Part shown: in pieces, positions 45,488 through 58,800 of the stretch | Layout: each line of letters opens with the position of its first letter | Numbering within the stretch: the stretch's first letter is position 1 | From: Whitmania pigra | Lineage: Eukaryota; Annelida; Clitellata; Hirudinida; Haemopidae | Reading direction: 5' to 3' | NCBI GenBank assembly: GCA_021613335.1 | Contig: JAJTWR010000395.1 | Span: forward strand, 208,501 to 272,500 | DNA: 64,000 bases | Notes under the pieces: generated by a model | What the model was told of the DNA's origin: nothing | Databases searched by the model: none | Seen by the model: only the letters and a program-made list of their open reading frames with translations | Made by a program: the position numbers and the translations under genes

Positions 45488-46830
45488 ACACAGTCCAGCT
45501 CCTGACAACCTCCATGGTTGATCACGGCGTTTAGTCTGTGGAGATTAACGGACGACAAAACACTGTTGTGCTCTATTATGAGTATTTCGGTACCTGGTTG
45601 TTCCGACATCTTTTAAATTATTAACACAGCCCAGCTCCTGGTAACCTTGTAATATGGTTGATCATGGCGTTTAATCTGTGGAGATCAGATTCAGGACTTC
45701 AAAACACTGTCATGTTCTCTTGTGAACATTGCAGTACCTAGATGCTCCAACAGTTGAATATGTTGAACACAGCCCAGCTCCTGGCTGCCTTACAATGGCC
45801 GACCATGGCGTTTAATCTGTGGATAATGAGTGAAGACAAAACACTGGTTTTCCTTTTTTTGGGCAAATCAGTACCTGGTCTATCCTACAACTGCTTATTT
45901 AACTATTTGTAATAGTGCAGTCCAGCTCCTGGCTACCTTGTAATGGTTGATCATGGCGTTTAATCTGCATAGAATGATTGGAAGGCAAAACACTGGCATG
46001 TTTATTATGAACACATCAGTACCTGGCTTATCCAACAAATTTTATGTCCAATTTCATCTTTATGCAAATTTGCCCAAAAGTACTAGTGCCTAGATGCTAC
46101 AACAGGTGGATTAAGATCTTTTATATGTTGAACACAGCCCAGCTCCTGGCTGCCTTACAATGGCCGACCATGGCGTTTAATCTGTGGATAATGAGTGAAG
46201 ACAAAACACTGGTTTCCCTTTTTTTGGGCAAATCAGTACCTGGTCTATCCTACAACTGCTTATTTAACTATTTGTAATAGTGCAGTCCAGCTCCTGGCTA
46301 CCTTGTAATGGTTGATCATGGCGTTTAATCTGCATAGAATGATTGGAAGGCAAAACACTGGCATGTTTATTATGAACACATCAGTACCTGGCATGTTTAT
46401 TATGAACACATCAGTACCTGGCTTATCCAACAAATTTTATGTCCAATTTCATCTTTATGCACATTTGCCCAAAAGTACTAGTGCCTAGATGCTACAACAG
46501 GTGGATTAAGATGTTTTATATGTTGAACACAGCCCAGCTCCTGGCTGCCTTACAATGGCCGACCATGGCGTTTAATCTGTGGATAATGATGGAAGACAAA
46601 ACACTGGCATTCCTTTTTTTGGGCAAATCAGTACCTGGTCTATCCTACAATTGCTTATTCAATTTTTTGTAATAGTGCAGTCCAGCTCCTGGCTACCTTG
46701 TAATGGTTGATCATGGCGTTTAATCTGCATAGAACGATTGGAAGGCAAAACACTGGCATGTTTATTATGAACACATCAGTACCTGGCTTGTCCAACAAAT
46801 TTTATGTCCAATTTGAAATTTTCCAAATCA
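45488..46830 (+). repeat. tandem repeat family of about 145-215 bp units
   Basis: Eight successive units begin CAGTCCAGCTCCTGG or CAGCCCAGCTCCTGG at about 45489, 45626, 45770, 45918, 46135, 46283, 46531 and 46678. Each continues with a TGGTTGATCATGGCGTTTAA or TGGCCGACCATGGCGTTTAA core, AAAACACTG and GTACCTGG. Two unit types alternate from 45770, so a dimer of about 365-395 bp is repeated. A partial single unit occurs at 47257-47335. The near-identical 77-residue open frames at 46044 and 46439 simply reflect the tandem copying. Confidence 0.9.
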
Positions 46831-47335
46831 GAACTGATTCTTTGCTCTGAGCCCATTTGCCCAAAAGTACTAATTAAAAAAAAGATAATGTTTAATGTAA
46901 GGAAATTTTTATAATGGGAATTTAGTCCTTGAATGTCTGAAGCAACAACTGAGCTAAAACATTTGTTACAAAGTTTCAAACCAGAACTAATTTACCATTT
47001 ATTCTACAGTCAAAATTGAATGTTTGTCTTTAATAAGAGTGCCATATTTTATAATGGCTATGTTATATGGTATAATAGCATGTTATTTTTTGACATGTAA
47101 TATAGTAATTTCTATGAACAATTTTAGCTTTCTGGATATGACTTTCTATAAATTTATTGCTTTTTATTATCAGTGGTAATGCATTGTATTGCAGTACGCT
47201 ATATTTTGTATTTCCTGTTATGTATTTTATTGATACAATTAAATTGATCGCATTCCACAGTCCAGTGCCTGGTGGTCGATTTAGTGGTCAGCCGTGGCGT
47301 TTATTCTGTGGAGAACAAATGTTGCCCGATCTAAT

Positions 47336-48485
47336 GTAGCCAAAAGTTTTTGGCTACACGCAGAGGCAACTACAAACAAACGAAATAACTAGATAACTGG
47401 TTTCAATTTATTCTATAATATCCATAAACTTTGTAATCTAAATTACTGACCATCTCCATGTAACCTCACAATAGTCACACTTAAATACTTGATAAATAAA
47501 AAGTGTGCATCTTTGATAATGTAGTGTGAAAACTGGACAAATGATCAACATGGGAATGATTTGTGGATTTTTGTTTTGGACTTGACTGGGTTTTCCAGAT
47601 ATCATTTTTATTATATTACAGTTAATACAATGTAAGGCATGTATTTATAGCAAGAAATCACCTGGGAATATACCACTCGAAGCCACACAATCTTGAATTT
47701 AACTTACTGAAACTTCTTGATATACCTAGTTAAGTCCAAATCATTGCAACGGGCTATAATCAAATAAATATGATATACCTAGTTCCTTAAAACCATTGTT
47801 TCCCATGCCTGTCATTATCTGTAGTTTCAACCCGTGCTCCCGAGCGTGTATTGCGAGCTAGAAAACCTCAAGTGGGAAAGTGATGTCATCCAGAGATAAT
47901 AATGCAAACTTACGATGTCTTGTAATGACAGAAGTAATAAAATGCTAAACCAGAACATAGTTTTTTATTTGTAGGTCGCTTGGGTCACTTTGTCGCCAAA
48001 AAGTAAACACAAAACCAAAAAATCCAAAGTTAGTTAAGTTACGCGCAGAAAATGATACATTGCTTTTGTATAATGATGAATGACTCTTGTCGACTACCGA
48101 CGGAATCCTCAGAAGAATGATCCCTTCTTTGCGGCCCTCGAAATCCCCTTACACCGGGGATCACCCGTCGGGCAAAAATGAACTATCGCACTTTCCTTTC
48201 GGCCCCCTGAAGCCCACTATTCCCACGCCACGAGAAAATTTATGTATTTTATGGCGCGACAAATCGAGGTGTCCTTCTTCCTGCCTCGCTAACTCTTACG
48301 GCTTGGATATCATATGACTTCATATGACTCCATTGAGACGATGCTTCGACGGTCATGAACTTTGTTCTCTTCTTGCCGCCACAGGCCGAAGTAAAAAAAG
48401 AGACATTATAAAATTACATTAGCAACATCGAATCGTACATTATATTATATAGTCAATACGCGAAGGGACGCGACAACATCGCATA
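47336..48485. other. unassigned non-coding region
   Basis: AT-rich to about 48010, then a markedly more GC-rich stretch at about 48080-48400 of unknown origin (for example GGCCCTCGAAATCCCCTTAC). It contains no full-length open frame and I recognise no family. Confidence 0.4.
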
Positions 48486-48497
48486 ACTCACAACGTG

Positions 48498-48800
48498 CCT
48501 GTGGCCTCACTTAGTATAGTGGTTAAGGTCTCCGCCTACCGTTCATCAGGCGCGAGATCAAGCCTTGTTGCGGGAGGTCTCGACGGTAAGCGTTGCGTGT
48601 GTTGATGTAGCCGTAATTAATGTGGTCTAGTCCTCAGTTGTTGGGTATTATTACCTAATTAATAATTACCTGATGACGCACCGCAGTACACCTCCCGACT
48701 ACCCACTAATGGTTGATCGCGGCGCAATTACCTGTGGAGATGGAAGATCCTCTAGTCGCTATGTCTAACCTGACTGTTCAGGCCTAGACACGTTGAGGGG
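48498..48800 (+). mobile_element. tRNA-derived SINE with body shared by the 45.5 kb tandem repeats
   Basis: The head has an A-box-like TAGTATAGTGGTTAAGG (48517-48533) and B-box-like GAGATCAAGCC (48554-48564). The body at about 48708-48741 reads TGGTTGATCGCGGCGCAATT then ACCTGTGGAGAT, very close to the core of the tandem repeat. A true tRNA is unlikely because the acceptor stem does not pair. Confidence 0.6.
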
Positions 48801-49801
48801 CTGACAGCTTTTGTCATTGCGATTGCATTTACTGTTTCTGTATATATGGCGGTCGTTTATAGATGTCAGAATAAAGTAGTGGTTAATATTTTGTGTGTGC
48901 TCGCTTTCGTTATGTTTTGTCTTGAAATGTCGCTTACTCAGGCTATTCTTCACAAGACAACCTCGATTATTTCGTTTTAAATAAGGTCGATATCGTTTTT
49001 TTTAGCACGAAAATGGCTCAATTTTAAGAATTTTTAGCTGTTAAGGTACACCTCGAAACTTACACTGACCTCACTTCTATTAGGAATATTTTTCGACTTA
49101 GGTGGTGGTTGGACGATTGGTAAATTCGTTAGGGGCCCAGGACACAGTAGTGGTGAATTTTAGTCATCACATGCACAGTACTCTAATAAAAGTTTTTAAA
49201 GTTTTAAATTATGTTTTTAAATTAATTCTTTTTTTCACAAACGTAATTTACTAGGGTATTCGAGACGAAAATATGGTGACTTCTGATTTAATCGGAATTT
49301 TTGTAAAAACGTAAAGAAAGCAGGGTAAGATTGAAGTAATTGTTACGTGCTTTAAATTACCTGTATTGTGCAGGCTGCGCTTAAACTTTCAGCTTTTTTG
49401 ATTTACACCGAAGTCTATTTTTAAACGTTTCATGCTTTCAAAATATCGTGCGGAGTGTTTGGCAAATGGAGGTCTGGAACATCTGATTTTATTCTTTAAT
49501 CTTTGCTAGGTTAGAAATTTGGCATAGCACTGATAACCAGGTATTTATATCAATACAAAGCAAGTGAATTTAAGAGACACAAATTTTTATTTCGGTGACT
49601 GAATTCATATGAATATGCTAATGCAATTTTTAGGCTTTCTTTGATTAAGACTAAAGGCATTGATTAGAGATATATTTTATTTGTTAAATATTTGGAATGT
49701 TGCTTCTTGTCTAAGATTCTACTATGTCGTCACACTTGTTTCTTCATAACCAGAAATTACCGAAATAAATTTTCAATCATTCAACAACAGCCGAGAAAGA
49801 C
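48801..49801. other. region upstream of TBC1D16
   Basis: About 1 kb AT-rich DNA. A putative acceptor (CAACAACAG) ends about 11 bases before the TBC1D16 start codon, so a 5' untranslated exon may lie here. Nothing else recognised. Confidence 0.4.
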
Positions 49802-50462
49802 ATGCCAGTTTCAGATTTCATAAATCGAGCCAGCAACATGGTTTCAAAAATGATGGAGAACCAGGCGAATCAAAAAAGTGGCAAAAATGTGGATGCCATT
49901 GTTTTCTACAAGAGCAATGTCTGCATCCATCTGCCCTTGAACCTCGGTAACAGTTACGACCACAACCTAGGTTACTTGATCGTCCGCAAAAGGAATGACA
50001 AGGTGAATTTTTGCTACGAGCTCGCACGAACAATATAAACAACATTCTCAAATGATGTCGTTTAACGTAATAAAAACAAAGTTGACATGTTTTCTCGCAG
50101 GCATATAAACATTTTCGTCATTAGTTCATTTAAAGACACAAATATAAAATCGACATGAGGCATTTCAATTGAAAAGTAAAATTGTGGATTCGAACATCAA
50201 AATTCACTTTCACCTTTCCTCCTGCAGGTCCTGGGCAAGACTCTCATGCTCTCGTGGACGTCTCGTGATGCCATGGAGAAGAAGTGTCGGTCGTTCTTCA
50301 GAGAATTTGAAGTGATAGAAGAAACCTTGCTATACCCAGAATTACAGGTGAGGAGTTTTGCATGTTGGAGCAGCCGAGCGTAGCCAATGAGAACTGGGCA
50401 TTGCAAAAATCAGTTTACAAAGATTATTATGTTGATATGCATTGTAGTATTATATTGATTAC

Positions 50463-50505
<43 letters not shown>

Positions 50506-53500
50506 TGTCACTGACAAGCTCATCCGAAGGATTTTTTTAAACATTAGAAAGACATTCCACAGATTTTAACCGAACCAACATCATCATCGTTGCTTAGCAC
50601 TTAACTACCTCTTATTTGTTTTCAGACCCAATCTGAAATCATGGAGGTTTCAGGATCACTGAACGTCGTTCCAAGTCCTCCGAGCAACGAGTCGTTCGGG
50701 TTTGACCTTGGTCGGTGACATCGAGTTTGTTAGGATAAGTATTACGAATAATCAATCAATCAATTGGTTAACATGATGGCTAATAAATTTAAGCTCCTAA
50801 TAAATTAAGACAAGGATTTATTGAATATTAATTTCACTTTCCACTGCCAGTCAGTCCTATGTGCTAATGTTAACACAATATCACGTGCTGACTGACCAAT
50901 CACATTGTAATAATTATTGCTCGTCATTAACTTAGGAGGATTGCAATAAAATAGTAATTAAAATATTAAGCACAATTAATATTAATGTCGCTAATGACAT
51001 TCGTTTATGCAAATCAGGCAGGGTCAAATCCTTGAAGGTGGTAAGTGACAGTTTTGACGGAAGGACAGGTCAAGTCATCATTCAGAGTTCTGAGGGGCAC
51101 TACAGGGTTTGAATCCTTTATCATTAACATAAATTATTAATTTTATTATTATCATCATAAATTATTTTTACCATTACCTATGTATTATTTAGTAATTTGT
51201 GGTCAAAGAGAAATTAGGCTGGTAATAGTTAATTTTGTTTGTTTGTATGAGCAATTAAAAAGCCATCAAAACTCAATTATCAATAAAGTTCCTTGCTAAA
51301 GAGTGTCGTCAACATTATTACTATAACCATCATCATCATAATCGGTCGAGCAAATGCGACGAAAAACAAAATTTAATTTTATAATGCTGTACGGAATCAG
51401 TAATCAATTACAGTCATTTAATTAATTCATCACTCTAATAGTTGATAACATGAATAATTAACAATTAAGAGCGGGACATCATCTCACGAATAAACCATTG
51501 TCTAATCGAATTGACAATTAACCGATCGACGGTTAAGTAATTAACGACTCATCAACATTTCCAGATCATTCACTTCCATGACTGTGGACTCGATGAGTTC
51601 GTGCAGTTGTTGAAAGGATGGAGCTACCTGCAGAATCTTGGCAGCTTTTGGAACAGCCTCATCAGGAAAAGAAAATGCAAACAGGTAACGATTAATATTA
51701 ATTAATAAATAATAACGATTGTTCATTGACGTTTCTGCTATGGCGTTGGTGTCAGCAAGATGATGTCGACTAATCAATGCTTGTGAGAGTTTTTTAAATC
51801 TTCCACCAATAGTTTCTTTTTCTGATTTTCCAATTCCCGATGATGATGATGAGGTTTATTTTTATTGTTTTTTGTCATTGCCATTGCTGCAGGAGTCGAG
51901 CACGGAAAGGTTGTATTACCTCGAGCACTTTTCCAGCACCTGCGTCTTTCCGCAACTAGTGCCGCTCCATCCGGATGAGGGGAGGTACGCCCCCGTGAAC
52001 AGGGGCACTTGGAGGACCTTCCTGGATGCCGAGGGACGCGTCATCAACAAAAAGCACGTCAAGAAGGTCTGTCTCGATTGGAGGATATTATAATACTACA
52101 ATTATTTTGGAGATTGGTGTTCTACTAGGATGATGTTATGTACAGTGATGAAGAATTTGTACTTGGACTGGACTCTATAGCTCCAATGGCATTATTTGTA
52201 GTCTTTTGAAAAGCACATCGGCTCGTCTCTAAGGCCGAGAAATAATTATGAATTCATACTGCGCCTTCTCGTCGGTCGATTCGAGTTCAAATCCTAATGA
52301 CGGCATTTCAGATGGTGTTCCTTGCGGGTGTTGCCCCCAACATGAGGTCTGAAGTGTGGCCGTTCCTGCTCGACTGCTACGACTACAATCTCACGCGTGT
52401 TGAGAGGGAGAAAGTGAGGAGGAGGAAGAGGAAGGCTTATGAGAAGATCAAGGCTGTCAGGTGTGTGACATGGGTGTATTGTTATGATGATGATGGTGAT
52501 GATTACGATGATTATAATGATGATGGCATCAACTGCGATGGTAATGTGATGATGATAAAGATGCGGTGGTATGGTGATATTTAATTATTGCAATAATGAG
52601 TTGTAATTCTATTGCGCAATACATCCAGGGCGAGCCTGACGAAGGAAGAATTCAGTTGCCTCCTCGAACAGCACAGCACAGTCATCGCGAGGGACGTCGT
52701 GAGGACCGACCGCAACCACCCCTACTACATGGGGACTGATAACGGAAATCTGATCGCTATGACGTGAGAATGTGTTTCTTGAATTTTAAGTCGAGCAGTG
52801 CGTTACACACATTTTATATTGGATGACTCGGGCGTTGATGCACTTGTTGTCTATTGATTACTTATGCTAATCATAATGATAATTTATGATAATTTATGAT
52901 AATTCTCGGAATTATCATCGTGATAATTTATGTTGATCCTCGGAAAAGTCGTTTCGATAATTTATGATGGTTCTCAGTATGATCATTATGATAATTTATG
53001 GCTAATTCTCAAATTGATACTTGGCACTTACTCTGGGCTGCATGGCTGCATGTTATATTATTCTAACTTGATAATAAATTAATAATAAACAAATTCGTCA
53101 GGACGATACTCGAGAACTATGCACTCACCCACCAAACGACCGGATACTTCCAGGGGATGTCGGACTTTTTGGCGCCCCTGTTGGCCGAGATGAGGGACGA
53201 AGCAGATGCCTACTGGTGCTTCGAGAATGCCATGAAACGCACCATTTTCTATGAGATGACCAACTGCATCAACATTGACAAGCACTTGGTAGGAGTTATT
53301 ATCATCATCATTATTGTTAATATCAATTAAATTATTACTTTATTTTTATTATTATTACTATTACCATCGCTATGTTGTTGTATTAATACTTTTACCTTAT
53401 TGATATTATTGATCTTGCTGGTATTAAGGCCATTAACATATTGAATGATTACTTAATTAACAAATGCTCCATTCATCAATGCATGATCTCATTAATTATT

Positions 53501-54531
53501 CAGGCAGAGCTGAGGGAGCTGATCAAGCTCCTCCTACCATTTTTTTATGAGCAGGCCTTCAGCACCGAGGAGGGAAGAAGAATGGCTTATTCCCACAGGT
53601 AAATGAGATGCTAGTTAATATTCGTGACAGGTCATTTGCATTGATCATCAACTTCATCAGCCAGTCGGCACGATCCTTATTTCAACGGGCAATATTTTTA
53701 AAACAATAGTTTTAGCACATTTAATTGCTGCTGGGTCGATCCTCTGGGAGCTCCGTAATGCATCCCTGATGCTTGTGACACTTTATAAATACATTTGTTG
53801 TCGTTATTATTATTTTATTATTATTATTGTTATCATTATTATTTTCCTCTTCATTATTATTATATTATTATTTATCCTTCACATTTTCTCCTCCTTCCCA
53901 GGTGGCTCCTCATCTGTTTCAAGAGGGACTTCCAGGACCCCGACTTCCTGAAAGTTTGGGAGTCGTGTTGGTCTCGACACGAGTCGCACCACTTCCACCT
54001 GTTTGTCTGCGTCGCCATCCTCGCCGTCTACGGGGACGACATCTCGTCGCAAGGTCTCGACGACGACGACACCATCATGCTGTTCAACAGTCTTTCCATG
54101 AACATGGATGTCAACGTTATACTCAAGAAGGTGAGCGGACGACCTTGTTCGGGTTGTTGCGTTAGTTAATCAACTTGTTGCGAAGCTGTTGAATGTCGAT
54201 GTAGTGGACAATTACGAACTATTTAAGCTTGAAATTCATTATGGTAAATTATGTTAATTCTCGGAATTAATAATCATTACAATAACTTAACCATGAAATA
54301 AATTTTAAATTTAAAACATTAATTGGAAATGATCAAAATAAAATTATCGATTCGTTTTCACCACAGGCAAGATCTCTCCTCCATCAGTTCAAGACTTTGG
54401 ATTCCATACCATGCTCGTTGTTCCATCTGGTCGAACAACCAACAGATGACTTCAAATTCGTGAGTTGCGTGGGCCATCCGGACGGGAAGGAATGCCATTG
54501 GGATAACTTGTCGTCCTGGGAGATGGTTTGA
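49802..54531 (+). CDS. TBC1D16: TBC1 domain family member 16 (Rab GTPase-activating protein)
   Basis: Rab GAP; the vertebrate protein acts on Rab4A/Rab5C in endosomal recycling. Twelve exons: 49802-50002, 50228-50347, 50626-50714, 51022-51105, 51565-51684, 51893-52066, 52312-52460, 52629-52763, 53102-53288, 53504-53598, 53902-54130 and 54367-54531. The start MPVSDFINRASNMVSKMMEN, FYKSNVCIHLPLNLG and HFHDCGLDEF match the N-terminal half of TBC1D16. The TBC domain begins at APNMRSEVWPFLLDCYDYN and has both catalytic fingers: the Arg finger in IARDVVRTDR and the Gln finger in GYFQGMSD. WLLICFKRDF, HHFHLFVCVAILAVYGDD and ARSLLHQFK follow. The long disordered linker of the vertebrate protein is largely absent. 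Nearly every junction joins in phase. Confidence 0.95.
50468..50501 (+). repeat. (ATT)n microsatellite in TBC1D16 intron
   Basis: Short ATT run in the second intron. Confidence 0.9.
52205..52305 (+). mobile_element. possible SINE-like remnant in TBC1D16 intron
   Basis: Contains GAGTTCAAATCC (B-box-like) with an upstream segment resembling other copies, directly before the exon at 52312. Weak. Confidence 0.25.
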
Positions 54532-55857
54532 CTTCCTCCTCGTGAGGTCGTGTTCTTGCAACGTTTCAACCGAAATCCGTGTCTTTGTCATCTGTTTGGA
54601 ATTTAAAGTTGTCGTTTAAGTTTTTAAATTGAGTTATTTCATGACAAATCAGAGTATGATCTTGCTGGCTTGAATATTTGGAATTAAAATAATAATAATC
54701 GGAATATGATATTTTTGTTGCAAAGTCTTGCATGTGTTTAGACATTCATGACTCATTTTTCTGTTGTCTCCGTTAATTTTTAAATTTTGGCTGGGATCAT
54801 CATAAACATTTAGGTTATTTGTGTTGTTAATAATAATAATTGATTAAAGGATTAATGGATTACTAGACTTTTTGAATTAGGTAATTGATCATGGTTATCA
54901 CAGGTAACAATTAATTTATTTTTATTTCATTAGACAAATCCATCGTTTTAAAATATTCAATATGGAATCTATTCAATATGTGCCTTGCTGACTGTGAAAT
55001 TATTATTGTGACATTGAATGTTGTCACACAATGAAGTCTTATCTTGTATCTCATCTTTGGTTCTAATTAATTTATTATATATTTAATATAATATATTTAA
55101 ATTCAGCATTATATCTAGATATCTATTGCATTCACTTGCTTGTCATCAACTTGTTGGATTGTTGATGCAGGCGGTGCACTTGTTCAAGTGTGCTTTTACA
55201 TTCCATCAAAATATTTGTTTGGTTTGCTGAGCGTCATTAAATATTTCAATTTTGTGATATTTTGTCGAGATTTTGATATCAGCATTGTCATAGGCAACAT
55301 CTTCGTGTTTATACACTGGCTTATTCTGGATTTTTCTTTGCAAGAAAATAATTGTCATCACGCCTTTTTTTCGTGAAACTTTCACGACAATATTTTGCAT
55401 TTTAAGAATGTTTTAAAGAGGCTTTAAAACAATACACTTTTTTATTCCATTTTATGTGGGATTAATTTAAATGAGATGCTTGAACTCATGGGAAATTGAA
55501 TCGTAATATTATTGAGAGTTACCAATACTTAATTATGGGTTGAAATTGGCCTGAGGAAACCAACTATTTCAAGCCATCTGCTACTGTGTAAAATTCGAAA
55601 ATGGGTTTGGAGTTGGGATTAAGAAATTCAATGGGGTTAAAACTATTTAAATGCTAGCAAGGGATGCTTTTCTGATAAAAATAAACTTATTTTAGGCGGC
55701 AAGACCAGTTTGAAGTATATTCGTAATACGGCGTAGTTTTGTAATCGAGTCAATTTTTGAAACCATTGTTGTTTTGCGTTCTTACAGCTCGCTTTCGGTA
55801 TTTCCATACTCGATTTTGAGGTGCAATTTGCATTAAATTATACATCTACTTTTTAAA
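54532..55857. other. TBC1D16-NCBP2 intergenic region
   Basis: About 1.3 kb AT-rich DNA, 3' untranslated sequence of TBC1D16 and promoter of NCBP2. No gene recognised. Confidence 0.5.
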
Positions 55858-58800
55858 ATGAACATCGGAAACGCAAGAAAAAGAAAACGTTCGACCTCTT
55901 CGTCTGCCGGCTTAAGTTCCTACCGAGATCAACATTTCAAGGTAATGACTTGCAATGCTTTTAAGCGATTATATTATAATAATGGCTTGTTAATACCAAG
56001 TTGCACCTATTGAATTACCTCTACTTATTGTTTCACACTGATGAATTATCGAATTATCTTTTATTTTTTGATGTTACATCCATTAAGTTGATGATGGCTC
56101 ATTTGTTGGAAAATCAGAGGCTTTATTAGGTTCGAATATTTTTCATGATTTTCCTATAAAACATTAAATAAATTGAACATTTCCAATACAAAATCCAAAG
56201 ACCACAATGTACCAACATTTATTTATTTATAATTTAATAAATAATTTTTATTATGCTACACCACCCACATTTCAACCCTCTGAGCAGGGCAATAGGCAGG
56301 AGCAAGAGAGGCGTCTGCTCACCAGTTCGACCCTTTACGTCGGCAACCTCTCCTTCTACACATCCGAGGAGCAGATACTCGAACTCTTCTCGATGGCAGG
56401 CGACGTAAAGAGGATCATCATGGGACTCGACAAGTACAAAAAGACGCCGTGCGGGTTTTGCCTCGTCGAGTATTACGTCAGGCCCGATGCCGAAATGGCC
56501 ATGAGGTATTTGGGGATCCTTTGGGGATTTGATTATCATTGGATCAAATAATTTATAATTAATTTTAAATTGTTATATCGATTTGTTTGTTGATGTTGAT
56601 GACATGATAAATGGTTAATTGATATTACATTTGCCTTGACTGCTTCAATGTGGAAATGTCGTTATTTTTTTAGAACTTACTCTTCCTGAATGTCAATTGT
56701 AATATACTATTCTTATTATATTACTATGTTATTATTAAAATAGTTTGTAGTTGTATGAATAAACATGGCCACTAATATTTTGACTCTATTGTGCTGATAA
56801 TTATAGAGAGCGTGAAAACTTGCTTCCATGACTTCCAAAGGTAAAACCCCCACCATAATCGTGTAGTTTTAAAAGGTCGATAATAATTTTAACTCGTGCA
56901 CACACGTCCATAGGTACATCAACGGCACGAGATTGGACGACCGCATCATCAGGACGGACTGGGACGCTGGTTTCGTGGAAGGAAGGCAGTATGGAAGAGG
57001 GAAAAGTGGAGGACAGGTTTGATATTTTGTATTATTGTTGTTGTTTAGTAACTTATTTCATATTATTGAGTTTTTACTAATTTTGGCTATTATTTATCAT
57101 TTTATTACTTATTATTATTATTATTGTTTAATTATCACTGTTTTCTAATTCAGTATTATTTTTATTAATATTTGTTGGAAATTTTGATTTTATTATTTTG
57201 ATTTATTTATTATTAACTTTGGACATTCATATAAATTTGAAATTTATTATACAGCATAATTTGGTTATATTGTACTTTCTTCTTCTATTAATCTTATAAT
57301 TATTTCACAGCAACACAACCTTCACGTAATAATATTTACATTCTAGCCTCTAGAGGTTGGAATAGCTATGGGGTGCATGTTTTCTCCTTCGTTATTCGTA
57401 CTGGCGATGCAGATCCTACTAAGGCAGCCGAGTATTCCAGAGGCTTACATTGGTAAAGATGTGTACATGCCTCGAATAAATACTTTCATGGATGACACTA
57501 CCCTTATCATGAACAGGAAGAAGATTGTCCAAAATACCCTGGACAAATTGAACGACCTTCTAGGGTGGTGTCGAATGGCTTTCAAGCCTGCGAAATCCAG
57601 AAGTCTTGGCATAGTCAGGGGGAAAATTTGCGAGGACGCGTTCTTCGATGTGGCGGAGCAGCAAATCCCCGCAGTATCTGAAGAGCTGATGAAAAGCCTT
57701 GGAAGGGGTTTCGACAAATCTCTCACCCACAAGAGAATGAAGGATGCCGTACTCCAACAAACCATCAAGGGGCTGCAAGGGCTGTTCAAAGTGTGGTTGC
57801 TCCAGTTCGTGCTCCTTGCTGAACTGCTCTGGCTGTTAACAATCTATGAGATTGGTTTGTCAGCGGTTGAGAAGCTAGAGAGGAAAGTTAACCGATACAC
57901 CAGAAAATGGTCAGGCCTACCTCCAGCGATGGCTGTGACAAGGATGTCCGAGGCTGCAGAAGCGGCTTCATTCTGGATCTGGCGCATGAGGAGCCAGAAA
58001 AAGTCGTAAGAGGTCAATACAGGAGAAAGCCTTCCGGCTCCGGTATCATTGATCCACCAAACGACGGGGTCAAACCATTGGCCGAGAGACGTAGTATTGT
58101 TGGAAGAAATGGGCCAACTGCGGACTCGCAAAGCAACACGAACTGCGGTCCAAACCGAGGCTGCGAAAAGGCCTGCGGTCGAGTCTCTAAAATTTCTATC
58201 TCCAGCTGCCGCTACAAAGACTTTATAAGGCCCAATTTGCATATATTAAGACGGTGTGAAGAAGCCACTGAGAGCTCTCATGACCGCTGTAGGCGAACTG
58301 TGGTGGAGGCGATCAATATAATAAGGTCAATGAGAGCTACACAGAGTCGAAGTTTGCAGGTGGAAAACAGATAGCCTGTGACATGAAGAAGCCATTGAGA
58401 GCTTTTGCAGTTGCTCCAGTCCAGGCAGCAGTGACCGGCATAAAAGGCCAACGAATGTCTCTCATAGCCGGAGGTAAGAGTTGGGTCCAGAAAGACAAAA
58501 CCGACAGGGATCAGCTCTGGCTGATCACAGGATACGTCCCACCCCCCGAAAATGTGAGGAGATTCAAAGGGCCGAAACGTTTGAAGATGGGGGAAACTCC
58601 TCTGAGGATCCCTGTCGGAGCTCCAAGGCAGAGTAATAAGTAACTAAGTAACATTGCACATGATTTTAACATAAAAATATTTACATTACACTTGACCTCA
58701 TAACGTTAACATTATCAGAAGCATTCTTAATGACTTCTTGAGGTTAAACCTTTCATACCTTCCTTTCCAGGTGAGGGACGAATACAGGACGGATTATGAC

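Noticed and set aside
48498..48580. Functional tRNA gene
   Set aside because: A- and B-box-like elements are present but acceptor and anticodon arms do not pair; better explained as a SINE head.
57844..58242. Minus-strand 132-residue frame within the LINE remnant
   Set aside because: Antisense of the reverse-transcriptase fragment; no recognisable protein.
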